DNA from: Anaerolineae bacterium | GTDB lineage: Bacteria > Chloroflexota > Anaerolineae > Aggregatilineales > Aggregatilineaceae | Assembly (NCBI GenBank): GCA_016930015.1 | Contig: JAFGHR010000023.1 | Coordinates: forward strand, 1 to 44,774 | Reading direction: 5' to 3' | Length of the DNA stretch: 44,774 nt | In this document: one piece after another, positions 30,895 through 40,579 of the stretch | How the letters are laid out: each line of letters starts with the position of its first letter | Numbering within the stretch: the stretch's first letter is position 1 | Program-made: the position numbers and the translations under genes | The notes under the pieces: generated by a model | What the model saw: the letters and a program-made list of their open reading frames with translations, nothing else | What the model was told of the DNA's origin: nothing | Database searches by the model: none

Positions 30895-32718
30895 ATGAAA
30901 CCGGGTATGGTGTTGTTCATTGTGCTTGTGATCATCGCACATAGTGGCCCGCCGGTGAGTCTGCCCGTTGCAGCCCATGCGCCCGCCGGTGACCTGACCG
31001 TGTTTCATCGCAGCGGCCAGACGTTTCTGACATGGCCGGAGGTCGCGGGCGCTCCCACCATGACTTACCGCGTATACCGTCACAACGCACCGATCGATCA
31101 GGCAGTTTTGAGCAGCGCTGAACTGGTGGCCGAGGCCCCGCAGGGGTCGGGCATTTTCTGGACGGAGCACGCGCGGGCGCTTGGTCCGTTGTCCGATGAG
31201 GGAAACTACGTTTCATTAAACACGTATATCATTGATGACCTGGGATCACCGCTGCCGGATGGCACCGGCCTGTTTGTGTGGACCACGCATACCGGCGGCG
31301 ACGCGTATTATGCTGTGTTAAGCGCGGATGAGGCGTTATTTGTGACCGCCGGGCCGGTAGCCGAACAGGTCAGCGAACCTGCGCCGGTTCTCGTCTGGCA
31401 GTCCGCTGATGGTTTGGGCCGTGTGTACACCCAGTTCATGGACTATGCCGCCTATAACCCCACGTTCGACGCGCCCAGCGAAAGTAATAGCTGGATGGGG
31501 CTGCCCGATTGGCAGGCGTTGGAGCGCATGGTCCCGCAGCAGCAGTACGCGTACAACTATTGGGTAGGACTGCCCGCGCCGGAAAACTGCGGCGGCACGG
31601 TGCCGGATCAACTGCCGCTGGTGCTGCACATCGAGGGACACGGGACGCGTTACACGGTGCTGGAGTCGGCGCCGTACTGGTGCGCGGTCATGATCTGGGG
31701 CGATGATCCTAACCAGAGCTGGTATTTTGGATTCAGCAGCACGCACGATTACCGTACCCCTATGCCGGTCACTGCCGGACCGATCGTAAACTACACGGAA
31801 GAACGCCTGCTGCGCGCCGTGCGCGAAGTCGTCACTGGGCCGGGGCAGCCGTCTATCGATCCCAACCGGGTGTATGTGTACGGGCATTCGATGGGCGGAA
31901 CAGGCGCGCTGGCGCTGGCAGAACGGTATCCGAACGTGTTTGCGGCGGCTTCGGCCAGCGAACCGATGATGAATTTTGCTGCGTCGTCGATGTGGATCGA
32001 TGAACTGGAAAACAAGTGGGGCGCGCGTGACCTGAACCTGCCGGTTGAGCTGCGCGGCCCGGACAGCGCACCGCTCAGCCGTTACCAGGGCACCGGTGTC
32101 TGGGACTGGCAAAACCTGGGGGACCAGTTGGCCGCGCGCCGGGGTGATGAAATGGCGTTTATCACGGTGGCGCATGGGACACAGGACATCGTGATCGACT
32201 GGCAGACGGTCGCCCAACCAGCCTACGCGAACTTTTACACCGGCAGACGGGCATTTATGGCTGAAATTGTGCCCGCCGATCATACCTGGCTCGGTTTTCG
32301 TGAGCATCCAGACTGGCCCTTCGACCTGATGACGTTCCGCCGCGACGAAACGTTCCCGGCGCTGACCTACGCGTCGGACAGCCTGGGCGTGCCCCCGGAT
32401 GGCGTGGGCGGGTATAACACCACGCTGGAATGGTCGTCGTCGTGGCATGCTTTCGCCGGTGCACCGATCGATACGCCGCAGCAGTGGGCGGTCGTGTTAC
32501 GCAGCATGACCGGCGACCAGACGGTTGACGTGACCCCGCGCCGTGTGCGGCAGTTTGTCATTACGCCGGGGGCTGTGTTCGACTGGCAAAACATCCGCCT
32601 GGACAACTACGCTATCGTTCAGCAGGGCACGGTGACAGCCGACGCGGACGGATTGATCACGGTTGAGGGGGTTAGTGTCAGCCCTGGCGGCAACCAGCTT
32701 GTGGTCCGTGCGCCATGA
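30895..32718 (+). CDS. Secreted alpha/beta hydrolase with N-terminal Fn3-like region
   Basis: Exported hydrolase of 607 residues. The signal peptide covers about 1-27. Residues about 30-115 resemble a fibronectin-III-like fold (VFHRSGQTFLTWPE, then YRVYRHN). The alpha/beta hydrolase core begins near 215 (NYWVGLPAP, then LPLVLHIEGHG). The nucleophile is Ser332 in GHSMGG. The acid is probably in the TQDIVIDW stretch, and the base may be the His in PADHTWLGF. A C-terminal beta domain follows from about 490, with an ending (VSVSPGGNQLVV) like that of secreted esterases and depolymerases. The ATG at 30895 has GAGAGG upstream; an in-frame start at 30850 would lie before the signal peptide. A palindrome ATGATC/GATCAT stands at 30836-30851. 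The substrate could be a polyester, lipid or acylated glycan and is not settled. Confidence 0.88.
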   Translation: MKPGMVLFIVLVIIAHSGPPVSLPVAAHAPAGDLTVFHRSGQTFLTWPEVAGAPTMTYRVYRHNAPIDQAVLSSAELVAEAPQGSGIFWTEHARALGPLSDEGNYVSLNTYIIDDLGSPLPDGTGLFVWTTHTGGDAYYAVLSADEALFVTAGPVAEQVSEPAPVLVWQSADGLGRVYTQFMDYAAYNPTFDAPSESNSWMGLPDWQALERMVPQQQYAYNYWVGLPAPENCGGTVPDQLPLVLHIEGHGTRYTVLESAPYWCAVMIWGDDPNQSWYFGFSSTHDYRTPMPVTAGPIVNYTEERLLRAVREVVTGPGQPSIDPNRVYVYGHSMGGTGALALAERYPNVFAAASASEPMMNFAASSMWIDELENKWGARDLNLPVELRGPDSAPLSRYQGTGVWDWQNLGDQLAARRGDEMAFITVAHGTQDIVIDWQTVAQPAYANFYTGRRAFMAEIVPADHTWLGFREHPDWPFDLMTFRRDETFPALTYASDSLGVPPDGVGGYNTTLEWSSSWHAFAGAPIDTPQQWAVVLRSMTGDQTVDVTPRRVRQFVITPGAVFDWQNIRLDNYAIVQQGTVTADADGLITVEGVSVSPGGNQLVVRAP

Positions 32719-32725
32719 TCCGTTC

Positions 32726-32754
32726 TTGAGCAAGATAACATCTCCCGCTATACT
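32726..32754 (+). promoter_or_regulatory. Promoter of the glycan cluster
   Basis: TTGAGC (32726-32731), a spacer of exactly 17 bases and TATACT (32749-32754) lie 42 bases before the GT39 ATG. It is the likely start for the GT39, epimerase and GT4 genes. Confidence 0.7.
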
Positions 32755-32795
32755 CCCTGCGGTGTTCGGAACGCTTGAATCTAGCAGGGCGCTGA

Positions 32796-34775
32796 ATGGA
32801 ACTCACGTTGTCTCATACAAAACCGTTTTGGCCTGCGCGTTGGTGGTGGATGGCGCTGCTTGTGATTCTGGCGGCTGCGGCGGGGTTACGCTACACGGGA
32901 TATGACTTCAGCCTGCCGTATGTCGATCACGTTGACGAGCCGGCCTATAACATCGCCGGACGTATGATCATCGATTATGGTTCGGCCAAACCGATCGGTA
33001 TGCACGGTTATCCCCCAGGCATTGTGATGCTGAATTACGTCTTGCTGCGATATTTCCACAACCCACCGGAACCGCCATCAGTAGTCATTGGTCCGCTGCG
33101 CCTGATCTCGATCACGTTCGGCATCGGTGTCGTGTTGCTGATCGCCCTGCTTGGCTACCGTGTGGCGACACCGTTAGCCGGGCTGTTTGCATCCGGGATG
33201 TGGACGATCACGCCGCTTGTGCTGGAACACAGCCGGTTTGCGACGGCGGACAATTTTGTTACGTTTTTTACGCTGCTGGCCTTTTTCCTGATGTTGTCGG
33301 GCACGCTGTATAACCGCAACCGGCTGACGACATATGCGATCGTGTCGGCGATGGGCGCGGTTGTGTTCAAATATCAGGCGGTGTTCGTGGTGCCGCTGAT
33401 CCTGGCCGGGCCACTGTGGCGGCTGCTGTTCCACTGGCGTGATCGAAACCAGGTGCGGGTTATCCTGACCAACCTGGCGAACAACGTGTTTTTCCTGGGC
33501 CTGTTTTTTGTGTGGCTGCTGGTGATCTACCCCGCTACCGAAGCCACCAGTTCCCCCGATTGGAGCGCGCCTGCTGAGGAATTCGCTTTTCCCACCTGGA
33601 ACATAGTTAAGAACAATTTTCAGTCGGCGCTGGACCCGGTGGTTGTTGATCGTGTGTGGATCGCCGCTGTTTTTGGGCTGGGGCTGCTGGTGTGGCCCAG
33701 GTTACGCCGCCATGTTGACCTGTTCGGGCTGGGTATGCTTTTGGCCGGTGCGATCGCGTGGGGCGTGGGCGTGAGTTTTTACAGCGAGCAGTTTTTCCGC
33801 CAGTTCATTTCGCTGGCCGCCCTGGCCGTGACGTTATGCGGTGTGGGCCTCGCGTTAGGAGTGGTGGCGCTCGAATGGGGGTTGCAGCAGCTTGGACAGC
33901 CCCGTCTGGCACGTTTCGCCGCGCCAATCAGCGCGGTGAGTGTGGCGATCCTGCTGCTGGTCGCCCTGTGGCCGAACATCACCACGTCCATTGACGAAAC
34001 ACGCCAGCATACACTCCCGGATCGCCGCAACGATCTGGCGCATTACATGGATACGTCGCTGCCATCGGGCTACTACATCAGCGACGCGGCCAATCACAAG
34101 GTGTTCAACGATGCGTGGGGTGGTTACGCCGGGCAAACTGAGTTTCCGTTTTATGAAAAAGCGCAGGTGACCAGCCGCCCACTTGATACCTGGAAGGCGC
34201 AGGGCATCACATACGCGATTGTGCCCTACTATCACTATGAGGAAATGCAGCGCACGCCGGATGGTCAGGGTTACCTGGACCAGATGCTCCAGCTAAAGAT
34301 GTACCCGCCCTCGGATGACTTTCGCGGGCCGTCGATGGTGGTCTTCCGGTTGGAGCCGATCCAGCACCAGGCCGCCGGACAGGTGGGACCTATCGCACTG
34401 GTTGGTTATGATATCGATCAAACACTAGTCGCCCCCGGTGAGACGGTGACGTTTACGTTGTACTGGCAGGCATCCAGGCCGACCGATGTCGATTACGTGG
34501 TATATAACCACCTGGTCCCGCCGGATTCACGAGACTTTGTCGCGCAGATCGACGGGTCGCCCTATGTCGATACGCGTCGGGGCACACACGATTGGGATGA
34601 TCCTGACGAGGTAATGGTCAGCCAGCCCTTTACCCTGACCATACCGGGGGATGTGTCACCGGGCGAATATCACCTGATCACGGGTTTTTACCGGCGCGAC
34701 GACTGGCAGCGTTTGATAGGGCCAACCGGCGACGATTATATGCTCGTAACGCCTATCCGGGTGATGGAACAGTGA
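32796..34775 (+). CDS. GT39/PMT-type membrane glycosyltransferase with C-terminal beta domain
   Basis: Integral membrane glycosyltransferase of 659 residues. Helix 1 (WWMALLVILAAAAGLRYTG) precedes the catalytic outer loop with DHVDEPAYNIAG, whose Asp-Glu is the GT-C acid motif. GMHGYPPGIVMLNYVLLRYF and FATADNFVTFFTLLAFFL are GT39-style. About eleven helices reach to residue 400. The extracytoplasmic C-terminal part (about 410-655) includes a beta domain from about 535 (GETVTFTLYWQASRPTDVDY) that may bind sugar or the acceptor. It is the first gene of a run with an epimerase 81 bp and a GT4 enzyme further downstream, which suggests joint assembly of a surface glycan. The acceptor is unknown. 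Confidence 0.9.
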   Translation: MELTLSHTKPFWPARWWWMALLVILAAAAGLRYTGYDFSLPYVDHVDEPAYNIAGRMIIDYGSAKPIGMHGYPPGIVMLNYVLLRYFHNPPEPPSVVIGPLRLISITFGIGVVLLIALLGYRVATPLAGLFASGMWTITPLVLEHSRFATADNFVTFFTLLAFFLMLSGTLYNRNRLTTYAIVSAMGAVVFKYQAVFVVPLILAGPLWRLLFHWRDRNQVRVILTNLANNVFFLGLFFVWLLVIYPATEATSSPDWSAPAEEFAFPTWNIVKNNFQSALDPVVVDRVWIAAVFGLGLLVWPRLRRHVDLFGLGMLLAGAIAWGVGVSFYSEQFFRQFISLAALAVTLCGVGLALGVVALEWGLQQLGQPRLARFAAPISAVSVAILLLVALWPNITTSIDETRQHTLPDRRNDLAHYMDTSLPSGYYISDAANHKVFNDAWGGYAGQTEFPFYEKAQVTSRPLDTWKAQGITYAIVPYYHYEEMQRTPDGQGYLDQMLQLKMYPPSDDFRGPSMVVFRLEPIQHQAAGQVGPIALVGYDIDQTLVAPGETVTFTLYWQASRPTDVDYVVYNHLVPPDSRDFVAQIDGSPYVDTRRGTHDWDDPDEVMVSQPFTLTIPGDVSPGEYHLITGFYRRDDWQRLIGPTGDDYMLVTPIRVMEQ

Positions 34776-34856
34776 CACATAAGACCTGTAATAAGTCGGC
34801 GTGTATAGTGAGTTGGTGAAACCCTCTGTCTGGAAAATCATGTGGAGATGTGAATC

Positions 34857-35876
34857 ATGCATGTATTGGTCGTAGGTGGTGCGGGGTATGTTGGCTCGGC
34901 GACGTCGGCACACTTTTTAGCCGCAGGCCACCAGGTGACGGTGTATGACAGCCTGGTGAAAGGGCACTTTGAAGCGATCCCCAAAGGCGCCGCGTTCGTC
35001 AAGGGTGATATCGGTGATGCGGGTGCGCTGGATGTCCTGTTCCAGACCATCCAGTTTGACGCGGTCGCGCATTTTGCGGCGTTCATCGAAGCCGGTGAGT
35101 CGATGCAGCTTCCCGGCAAGTACTTTTTTAATAACGTCGTCAACACGCAAAACTTGCTCGATGCCATGCTGCGGCACGATGTCAAACGCCTGATTTTCTC
35201 GTCCACGGCGGGCATATACGCCAGCAAAAACGCGCCGCTCGAAGAAGATGACCCGGTTGGACCCACCAGCGTGTACGGCGAATCCAAGCTGATGATCGAG
35301 CGTATGCTGCGGTGGTATAACGAGGTGTCGGGTTTGCAGTATGCCGCGCTGCGTTACTTTAACGCGTGCGGCGCGATGGTGGATGAGTCGGGCGAACCCG
35401 TGCGCGGAGAGGATCACCACCCGGAAACGCACCTGATCCCGCTGACGCTGCAAGTGCCGCTGGGCCAGCGCGACGCGATTTATATTTATGGCACGGACTA
35501 CAACACGCCGGACGGCTCGTGTATTCGTGATTACGTGCACATCGAAGACCTGGCGGCGGCGCATGTGCTGGCGCTAGAGGCGCTCGGTGATGGACGGGAC
35601 CGCATGATCTACAACCTGGGCAACGGGCGCGGATACAGTGTGCGCGAGGTGATCGACGTGGCGCGCGCCGTGACGGGCATCGATTTTCCCGCCATCGAAA
35701 CTGATCGCCGCCCCGGCGATGCCGATATGCTGATCGCGTCGTCCGAACGCATCAACGACGAATTAGGTTGGGAACCGCGCGTTCCCGATCTGAAGGATAT
35801 CATGTCCACGGCGTGGACGTGGCACACCACGCACCCGAACGGGTACGATGACCAGGGCAGCGCGGACCCGGCCTGA
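34857..35876 (+). CDS. galE: UDP-glucose 4-epimerase-like extended SDR enzyme
   Basis: Cytoplasmic NAD-dependent epimerase of 339 residues, most likely interconverting UDP-glucose and UDP-galactose. It has the nucleotide loop GGAGYVGS at 7-14, Ser115-Ser116-Thr117 in IFSSTAGIY, catalytic Tyr140 and Lys144 in YGESK, and the sugar-site run ALRYFNACGA, all of the GalE type. The C-terminal CIRDYVHIEDLAAAHVLAL and NLGNGRGYSVREV are typical of the family. Other UDP-sugar or UDP-acetylsugar specificity is possible. It lies between a GT39 and a GT4 gene, 81 and 38 bp away, so it probably supplies a sugar nucleotide for the same glycan. Confidence 0.93.
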   Translation: MHVLVVGGAGYVGSATSAHFLAAGHQVTVYDSLVKGHFEAIPKGAAFVKGDIGDAGALDVLFQTIQFDAVAHFAAFIEAGESMQLPGKYFFNNVVNTQNLLDAMLRHDVKRLIFSSTAGIYASKNAPLEEDDPVGPTSVYGESKLMIERMLRWYNEVSGLQYAALRYFNACGAMVDESGEPVRGEDHHPETHLIPLTLQVPLGQRDAIYIYGTDYNTPDGSCIRDYVHIEDLAAAHVLALEALGDGRDRMIYNLGNGRGYSVREVIDVARAVTGIDFPAIETDRRPGDADMLIASSERINDELGWEPRVPDLKDIMSTAWTWHTTHPNGYDDQGSADPA

Positions 35877-35914
35877 TCGCTCCGCCAGGTAAAAAATGAA
35901 TATGGCCAGATTCG

Positions 35915-37066
35915 ATGCACATAACGTTTAACGGCTGGTTCTGGGATCAACCCTACACGGGCAGCGGGCAGTATGTGCGCCACCTGCTGACGGCGCTGCA
36001 TACGTTGAATCCTGATCTGCGCCTGTCGCTGGTGGTGCCCGATCACATGCGAACGCTGGATCACCTGCCGCCAGCGGTGGATGTGTTACCGATCAAAACA
36101 CGCTTTGGCGGGCACCTGGGCAAAGTGTGGTTTGAACAGCGGGCGTTTCCGCGCGCGGTCGCGCGCCTCAAAGCCGATATCGCGCACGTGCCCTATTGGG
36201 GGCCGCCGCTGAGAGTTGGCGTGCCGCTGGTGGTCAGCGTGTTAGACGTGATCCCGCTGGTTGTACCCGCTTACCGGGCCGGGTTAACCAACCGGCTGTA
36301 CACCAGCCTGGTTACGGCAGCGGCCAGGGGCGCTACACACATCCTCACCATTTCCGAAGCCAGCAAACACGATATTGTACGCTTGATCGGGGTGCCGCCG
36401 GAGCGTGTATCCGTCACGTATCTGGCCGCTGACCGGGTGTTTCAGCCTGATGATGACCGCGAGCATGACGCCGCCGTGCGCGAACGGTATGGGCTGGTGG
36501 ACGTCGATGACTTTGTGCTGTACCTCGGCTCATATGCGGTGCACAAAAATGTGCGGCTGCTGCTGGCGGCGTATACGTATGTAACACAGAGCATGGGGCC
36601 GGATGTACCGCTGGTGCTGGCCGGACATACGCCCGCTGAATGGGGTACGCCCCGCTTCCCCGATCTGCCTGCCACTATCGATGAATTGGGGCTGGGTGAC
36701 GTCGTGCGCTGGATCGGCCCGGTGGACGAAGCCGACAAACCCGCGTTGTACCGTCTCGCCAGTGTGTTTGTGTTTCCCAGCCGGTACGAGGGCTTCGGGT
36801 TGGGTCCGCTGGAAGCGATGGCCTGCGGGACGCCGGTCGTCGCGTGTGACGTGTCGTCGCTGCCGGAAGTTACCGGCGACGCGGCGTTTCTGGTCGATCC
36901 CGACGACTCGAAAGCGTTGGGCGGCGCGATCCTGTCGCTGCTGGTGCAGCCGGAGTTCGCCGCTACCATGCGCGATCACGGGTTAGCCCGTGCCAGGGAA
37001 TTTAGCTGGCGGCGTACCGCCGAGGATACGCTTGACGTGTACCGGCGCGCAGCAGCGGCGCGATAA
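35915..37066 (+). CDS. GT4-family glycosyltransferase
   Basis: Cytoplasmic or membrane-associated glycosyltransferase of 383 residues with the GT-B fold. The N-terminal acceptor domain opens with an MHITFNGWFWDQPYTGSGQY loop and includes ISEASKHDIV. The C-terminal donor domain has YLGSYAVHKNVRLLL, then VRWIGPVDEADKPALY and the nucleotide-sugar signature PSRYEGFGLGPLEAMACGTPVV (Glu at EGFGLGPLE). These mark the GT4 group, which uses UDP- or GDP-sugars with retention. The gene follows galE by 38 bp, so it may use the product of that enzyme. The ribosome site is weak, suggesting coupling to the upstream gene. Sugar and acceptor cannot be read. Confidence 0.93.
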   Translation: MHITFNGWFWDQPYTGSGQYVRHLLTALHTLNPDLRLSLVVPDHMRTLDHLPPAVDVLPIKTRFGGHLGKVWFEQRAFPRAVARLKADIAHVPYWGPPLRVGVPLVVSVLDVIPLVVPAYRAGLTNRLYTSLVTAAARGATHILTISEASKHDIVRLIGVPPERVSVTYLAADRVFQPDDDREHDAAVRERYGLVDVDDFVLYLGSYAVHKNVRLLLAAYTYVTQSMGPDVPLVLAGHTPAEWGTPRFPDLPATIDELGLGDVVRWIGPVDEADKPALYRLASVFVFPSRYEGFGLGPLEAMACGTPVVACDVSSLPEVTGDAAFLVDPDDSKALGGAILSLLVQPEFAATMRDHGLARAREFSWRRTAEDTLDVYRRAAAAR

Positions 37067-37209
37067 CACAATGGGCAGGCCAGCCCGATTTCTTTACAAT
37101 CTCCGCATGTATGCGTGTGCTGTTATGGGGGGCGCTGTGCCTGCGAGTAGGGTGCACCGGCGAACACCACGTTCAAACCCAGGCTTAGAGAGACAACGAG
37201 GTAACCAAA

Positions 37210-39270
37210 ATGAGACGACTCTATCTGGTTGGTGTGGTACTGGTAGCTGCCGGGCTGGCCGTGACACTGATCCTGAGTACAGTCAACGTTCGCGCCCAGG
37301 ACGGCGGCGATTATACGTGGTCAGGTGATGTGGACGCCCCCGATTTCCCCGCCGGTGTGGATTGGATCAACGTGTCCGAACCGCTGACGATGGCCGATCT
37401 ACGCGGCAAGATCGTACTGCTGGATTTCTGGACGTATGGCTGCATCAACTGCATTCACATTATCCCCGATCTCAAGCGGCTTGAGGCTGAATACGCGGAC
37501 GCGCTGGTCGTGGTGGGCGTTCACTCGGCCAAGTTTGATAACGAGGGCGAAACCGAAAACATCCGCCGCATCGTGCGCCGCTACGAGGTCGAGCACCCGG
37601 TTTTGAATGATAACGCGTTCGTGATGTGGCAGGCGTATGGTGTGCAGGCGTGGCCGACCGTGATGGTCATCGACCCGCTTGGTAAAGTGGTCGGGCAGTT
37701 GTCCGGCGAGCCGCTGTACGACCGTATCCAGCCCATTATTGATACCATGGCGCAGGAATACGGCGCCAGCGGCGTGATCGATCCGTCGCCCCTGGCCAAG
37801 TGGCAGCCGGAGCTGGCCGCGCTCGATCATACGGCGCCGCTGCGCTTCCCCGGTAAGGTGCTGGCCGACTCGGACAGTAACCGCCTGTTTATCAGCGACA
37901 GCAATCACAACCGGATCGTGGTGTCGTCACTGGACACGTTCGAAGTGCTCGACGTGATCGGCGGCTCGGTGGAAGGTCTGGCCGACGGTGATTTTGAAAC
38001 CGCCCGGTTTTTCCGCCCGCAGGGCATGACCCTGGTCGGGAATACGTTGTACGTGGCCGACACCGAGAATCACGCTATTCGCGCCATTGATTTTGACACC
38101 CGCACGGTGACCACCGTCGCCGGGACCGGTGAACAGGGGGTGTACGGTTCGGAGGGCGGCCCCGGTCCTAAAACCGGGCTGAACTCGCCCTGGGACGTGG
38201 TCGCTTACGATGGCCGCGTGTATATCGCCATGGCCGGATCACACCAGTTGTGGGTGTACGATATCGCAGGCGGGGATGTGAGGCCGTATGCGGGCAACCG
38301 CCGTGAGGCGCTGGTCGATGGCAAGCTGTCCGAGTCGTCGCTGAACCAGCCCAGCGGTATCGAAACCGATGGGACCGTGCTCTACTTTGCCGATGCTGAA
38401 GCGAGCGCCATTCGCACCGCCGACCTGGACCCCGACGGCGACGTAAAAACGATCGTGGGCACCGGCCTGTTCGACTTTGGTGATCAGGATGGTGTGGGCG
38501 ATGAGGTGCTGCTTCAGCACGCGCTGGGTATCACGCTCGCCGACGACGGGTATTTGTATGTCGCGGATACGTACAATAACAAGATCAAGCGCATTGATCC
38601 CGAATCGCGCGAAAGTGTGACGTTCCTGGGCACGGGCGAAGAAGGGTTCGCGGATGGTGATCAACCGCTGTTTTACGAGCCGGGCGGCATCGATTTTGCC
38701 GGTGGAAAACTGTACATCGCCGACACCAACAACCACGCGATCCGTGTGGCCGACCTGGAAACCGGCGAGGTGAGCACGGTCGAGTTTGCCAACGCCGACC
38801 GGCTCGCCGTGACGGCAGACGATGATACCGCCGGGGCGGACAGCCTCGACAGTGCGTTTGGCAGTGGAATGCAACAGGATATCGTGCCGCAGCCGCCGCA
38901 GACGGTCGCGCCCGGCGAGGGAACGCTGGTGATCAACGTGACCATGCCGGAGGGTTACAAGCTGAATGACCAGGCCCCGTTTACCGCGATCTGGCCGGAG
39001 GATGGCGTGGCGCTGGTCCCGGATGACGCGCGCGATATCCGCATCATCAAGCCGGACCTGCCGCTAGAGGTGCCGGTCACGTTTAGCGAGGGCCAGACTG
39101 AACTGGCCGTTGATCTGACCGTGTATTGGTGCGAGGCGGTTAACGAAACGCTGTGTTTTGTGGACCGCGTGGAACTGGTCGCGCCGGTCACGGTCACGGC
39201 CAACAGCACGGAGCACCATGTGCTGTTTGAGCGCGATCTGGTGCCGCCGTCGATAGACAACAGCTTCTAA
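37210..39270 (+). CDS. NHLRC2-like secreted thioredoxin/NHL-repeat protein
   Basis: Exported redox-type protein of 686 residues. The signal peptide or anchor covers about 1-29. Residues about 42-190 form a thioredoxin-like domain with the active pair Cys78-Cys81 (TYGCINCIH) and the cis-Pro stretch VQAWPTVMVID. Residues about 210-520 form a six-bladed NHL beta propeller (repeats such as LFISDSNHNRIVV, LYVADTENHAIRAI, LYIADTNNHAIRV). Residues about 570-670 are a beta sandwich with Cys641 and Cys649 (YWCEAVNETLC), like the N-terminal domain of DsbD. This order is that of NHLRC2 from animals and its bacterial homologues. A role in disulfide exchange or thiol sensing outside the membrane is plausible, but the partner is unknown. 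The ATG has GAGGTAA upstream, and a strong terminator follows. Confidence 0.92.
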   Translation: MRRLYLVGVVLVAAGLAVTLILSTVNVRAQDGGDYTWSGDVDAPDFPAGVDWINVSEPLTMADLRGKIVLLDFWTYGCINCIHIIPDLKRLEAEYADALVVVGVHSAKFDNEGETENIRRIVRRYEVEHPVLNDNAFVMWQAYGVQAWPTVMVIDPLGKVVGQLSGEPLYDRIQPIIDTMAQEYGASGVIDPSPLAKWQPELAALDHTAPLRFPGKVLADSDSNRLFISDSNHNRIVVSSLDTFEVLDVIGGSVEGLADGDFETARFFRPQGMTLVGNTLYVADTENHAIRAIDFDTRTVTTVAGTGEQGVYGSEGGPGPKTGLNSPWDVVAYDGRVYIAMAGSHQLWVYDIAGGDVRPYAGNRREALVDGKLSESSLNQPSGIETDGTVLYFADAEASAIRTADLDPDGDVKTIVGTGLFDFGDQDGVGDEVLLQHALGITLADDGYLYVADTYNNKIKRIDPESRESVTFLGTGEEGFADGDQPLFYEPGGIDFAGGKLYIADTNNHAIRVADLETGEVSTVEFANADRLAVTADDDTAGADSLDSAFGSGMQQDIVPQPPQTVAPGEGTLVINVTMPEGYKLNDQAPFTAIWPEDGVALVPDDARDIRIIKPDLPLEVPVTFSEGQTELAVDLTVYWCEAVNETLCFVDRVELVAPVTVTANSTEHHVLFERDLVPPSIDNSF

Positions 39271-39296
39271 TCCGCTGCCGGTACGGGCACAGCATA

Positions 39297-39333
39297 ACGG
39301 GGCTTTCCAACACACAGCGAAAGCCCCGTTTTT
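39297..39333 (+). terminator. Intrinsic terminator after the NHLRC2-like gene
   Basis: ACGGGGCTTTC (39297-39307) pairs perfectly with GAAAGCCCCGT (39319-39329) and is followed by five T. It lies 27 bases after the stop. It ends five bases before the stop of the convergent nitrilase gene, but there is no T run on that strand. Confidence 0.92.
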
Positions 39334-39337
39334 GCGC

Positions 39338-40525
39338 TCACGTGTCGGATTGGTTTTTCTGTTTGTGTTGTTTTGTTTTCTCGTGCCGCTGCTGGGCGCG
39401 CCGCCGGGCGCACCGTCCGCGCAGCCAGCCCAGCGCCATCCCGGTCCAGAACACTCGCCATACCAACCGCCGCCCGGCCCGCCCGTAAAAATCAACAGGT
39501 GCCATGTGGCGTCCCCACGCGCGGCGCACACCCATGCGGTAAAACGGCGTCATGGCTTCGTGAAATATAACCGGAGACGGCACCGGCCAACGCGGTGGTT
39601 TGCCTTTGGGGATGGGCGGTGACGCGGGTAGTTCAATCTCACTGAACGCGAATCCGTCCGCTTCAGCATCGTAGCGAGCCAGGCTATCACCGCTGGCGCT
39701 GATGATCTGGTTGTCGCCGAAAAACCGCGCCCTGCCGATGACGTGTTTTCCCTGGGGAATATGCCGCCACAGCGACGGCCTGGCCGCCAGCAGGACTCCG
39801 AACGACAGCCACGGGATCGGGATATGGGTCGAAAACTGGCCGTAGGGCACAGACTGGATGATCGGGACACCCATCCACGCCGCCGCCCGCTGCACGTTTT
39901 CCCCGAATACGCCCGCTGTTTGGTTGTGCTGCGTTTTGTCGCGCGACGGCATCAGGTCCATCATACGGACGTGATCGCCATCCGGAAAATGCAGCAGCAG
40001 TTCATCCATACGCGGCGGGCTGGTGCAAATGATCAGCGCGTCAACCTGCCCCGCGTAACGCCGGAACAGGTCCGGCAAAAACACGTCGGCGCAGATCATC
40101 ATACCGAACGTGCCGATATCAGTCCGTGCCACGGTGATATCACGCCCGGCGCGGAAGTACAGCCGCTCCCAGACCCACGGAAACATCTTGTCATAGCGCC
40201 ACATGCGCCCATCCGGCGCGAACAACAGCATACTGTTGGTGATGTGTTCGGGTCCCAACAGCAGCAGCGAACCGGCCAGGTGAATGCCCTGTTCGGCAGC
40301 AATATGTTTCATCCACCGGACAGTTGGCCCGTCGATGGATTCGGCGCGAGTGTAGTTATCGCGGCTGTAAACATAACCGGTGTTGAACAATTCGGGCAGT
40401 ACAACCAGTTGGGCGCCCTGCTGCGCGGCCTGTATTACCTGTATCTCGGCGGCCTTAAGCCGCTCCGCGGTGGGTGCTGGCTCGTTACAGAGTCGGACTG
40501 CCGCCGTATGGATGGTTTGAGGCAT
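39338..40525 (-). CDS. Nitrilase-superfamily carbon-nitrogen hydrolase with basic C-terminal tail
   Basis: Hydrolase of 395 residues for amide or nitrile C-N bonds. The catalytic triad is complete: Glu45 in VVLPELFNTGY, Lys113 in RYDKMFPWVWE, Cys145 in MMICADVFLP. The domain ends near residue 300. About 90 further residues follow, with a hydrophobic stretch (LVWRVFWTGMALGWL) and a strongly basic end, unusual for the family. They could attach the enzyme to the membrane. The ATG has AAGGAG eight bases upstream. It lies 54 bp after the FGGY kinase gene on the same strand, so it is probably co-transcribed. The substrate is not evident; close relatives include amidases and N-carbamoyl hydrolases. 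Confidence 0.9.
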   Translation of the reverse strand: MPQTIHTAAVRLCNEPAPTAERLKAAEIQVIQAAQQGAQLVVLPELFNTGYVYSRDNYTRAESIDGPTVRWMKHIAAEQGIHLAGSLLLLGPEHITNSMLLFAPDGRMWRYDKMFPWVWERLYFRAGRDITVARTDIGTFGMMICADVFLPDLFRRYAGQVDALIICTSPPRMDELLLHFPDGDHVRMMDLMPSRDKTQHNQTAGVFGENVQRAAAWMGVPIIQSVPYGQFSTHIPIPWLSFGVLLAARPSLWRHIPQGKHVIGRARFFGDNQIISASGDSLARYDAEADGFAFSEIELPASPPIPKGKPPRWPVPSPVIFHEAMTPFYRMGVRRAWGRHMAPVDFYGRAGRRLVWRVFWTGMALGWLRGRCARRRAQQRHEKTKQHKQKNQSDT

Positions 40526-40579
40526 GATGCTTTCTCCTTTTACTCGTATCCGGCCCGGATGGATTATGGAGATCGGCTT

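Noticed and set aside
31336..32448. 370-codon open frame on the minus strand
   Set aside because: It lies wholly antisense to the secreted hydrolase, which has a signal peptide and GHSMGG motif. The antisense product has no recognisable domain and is Arg/His-rich, as expected for a shadow frame in GC-rich DNA.
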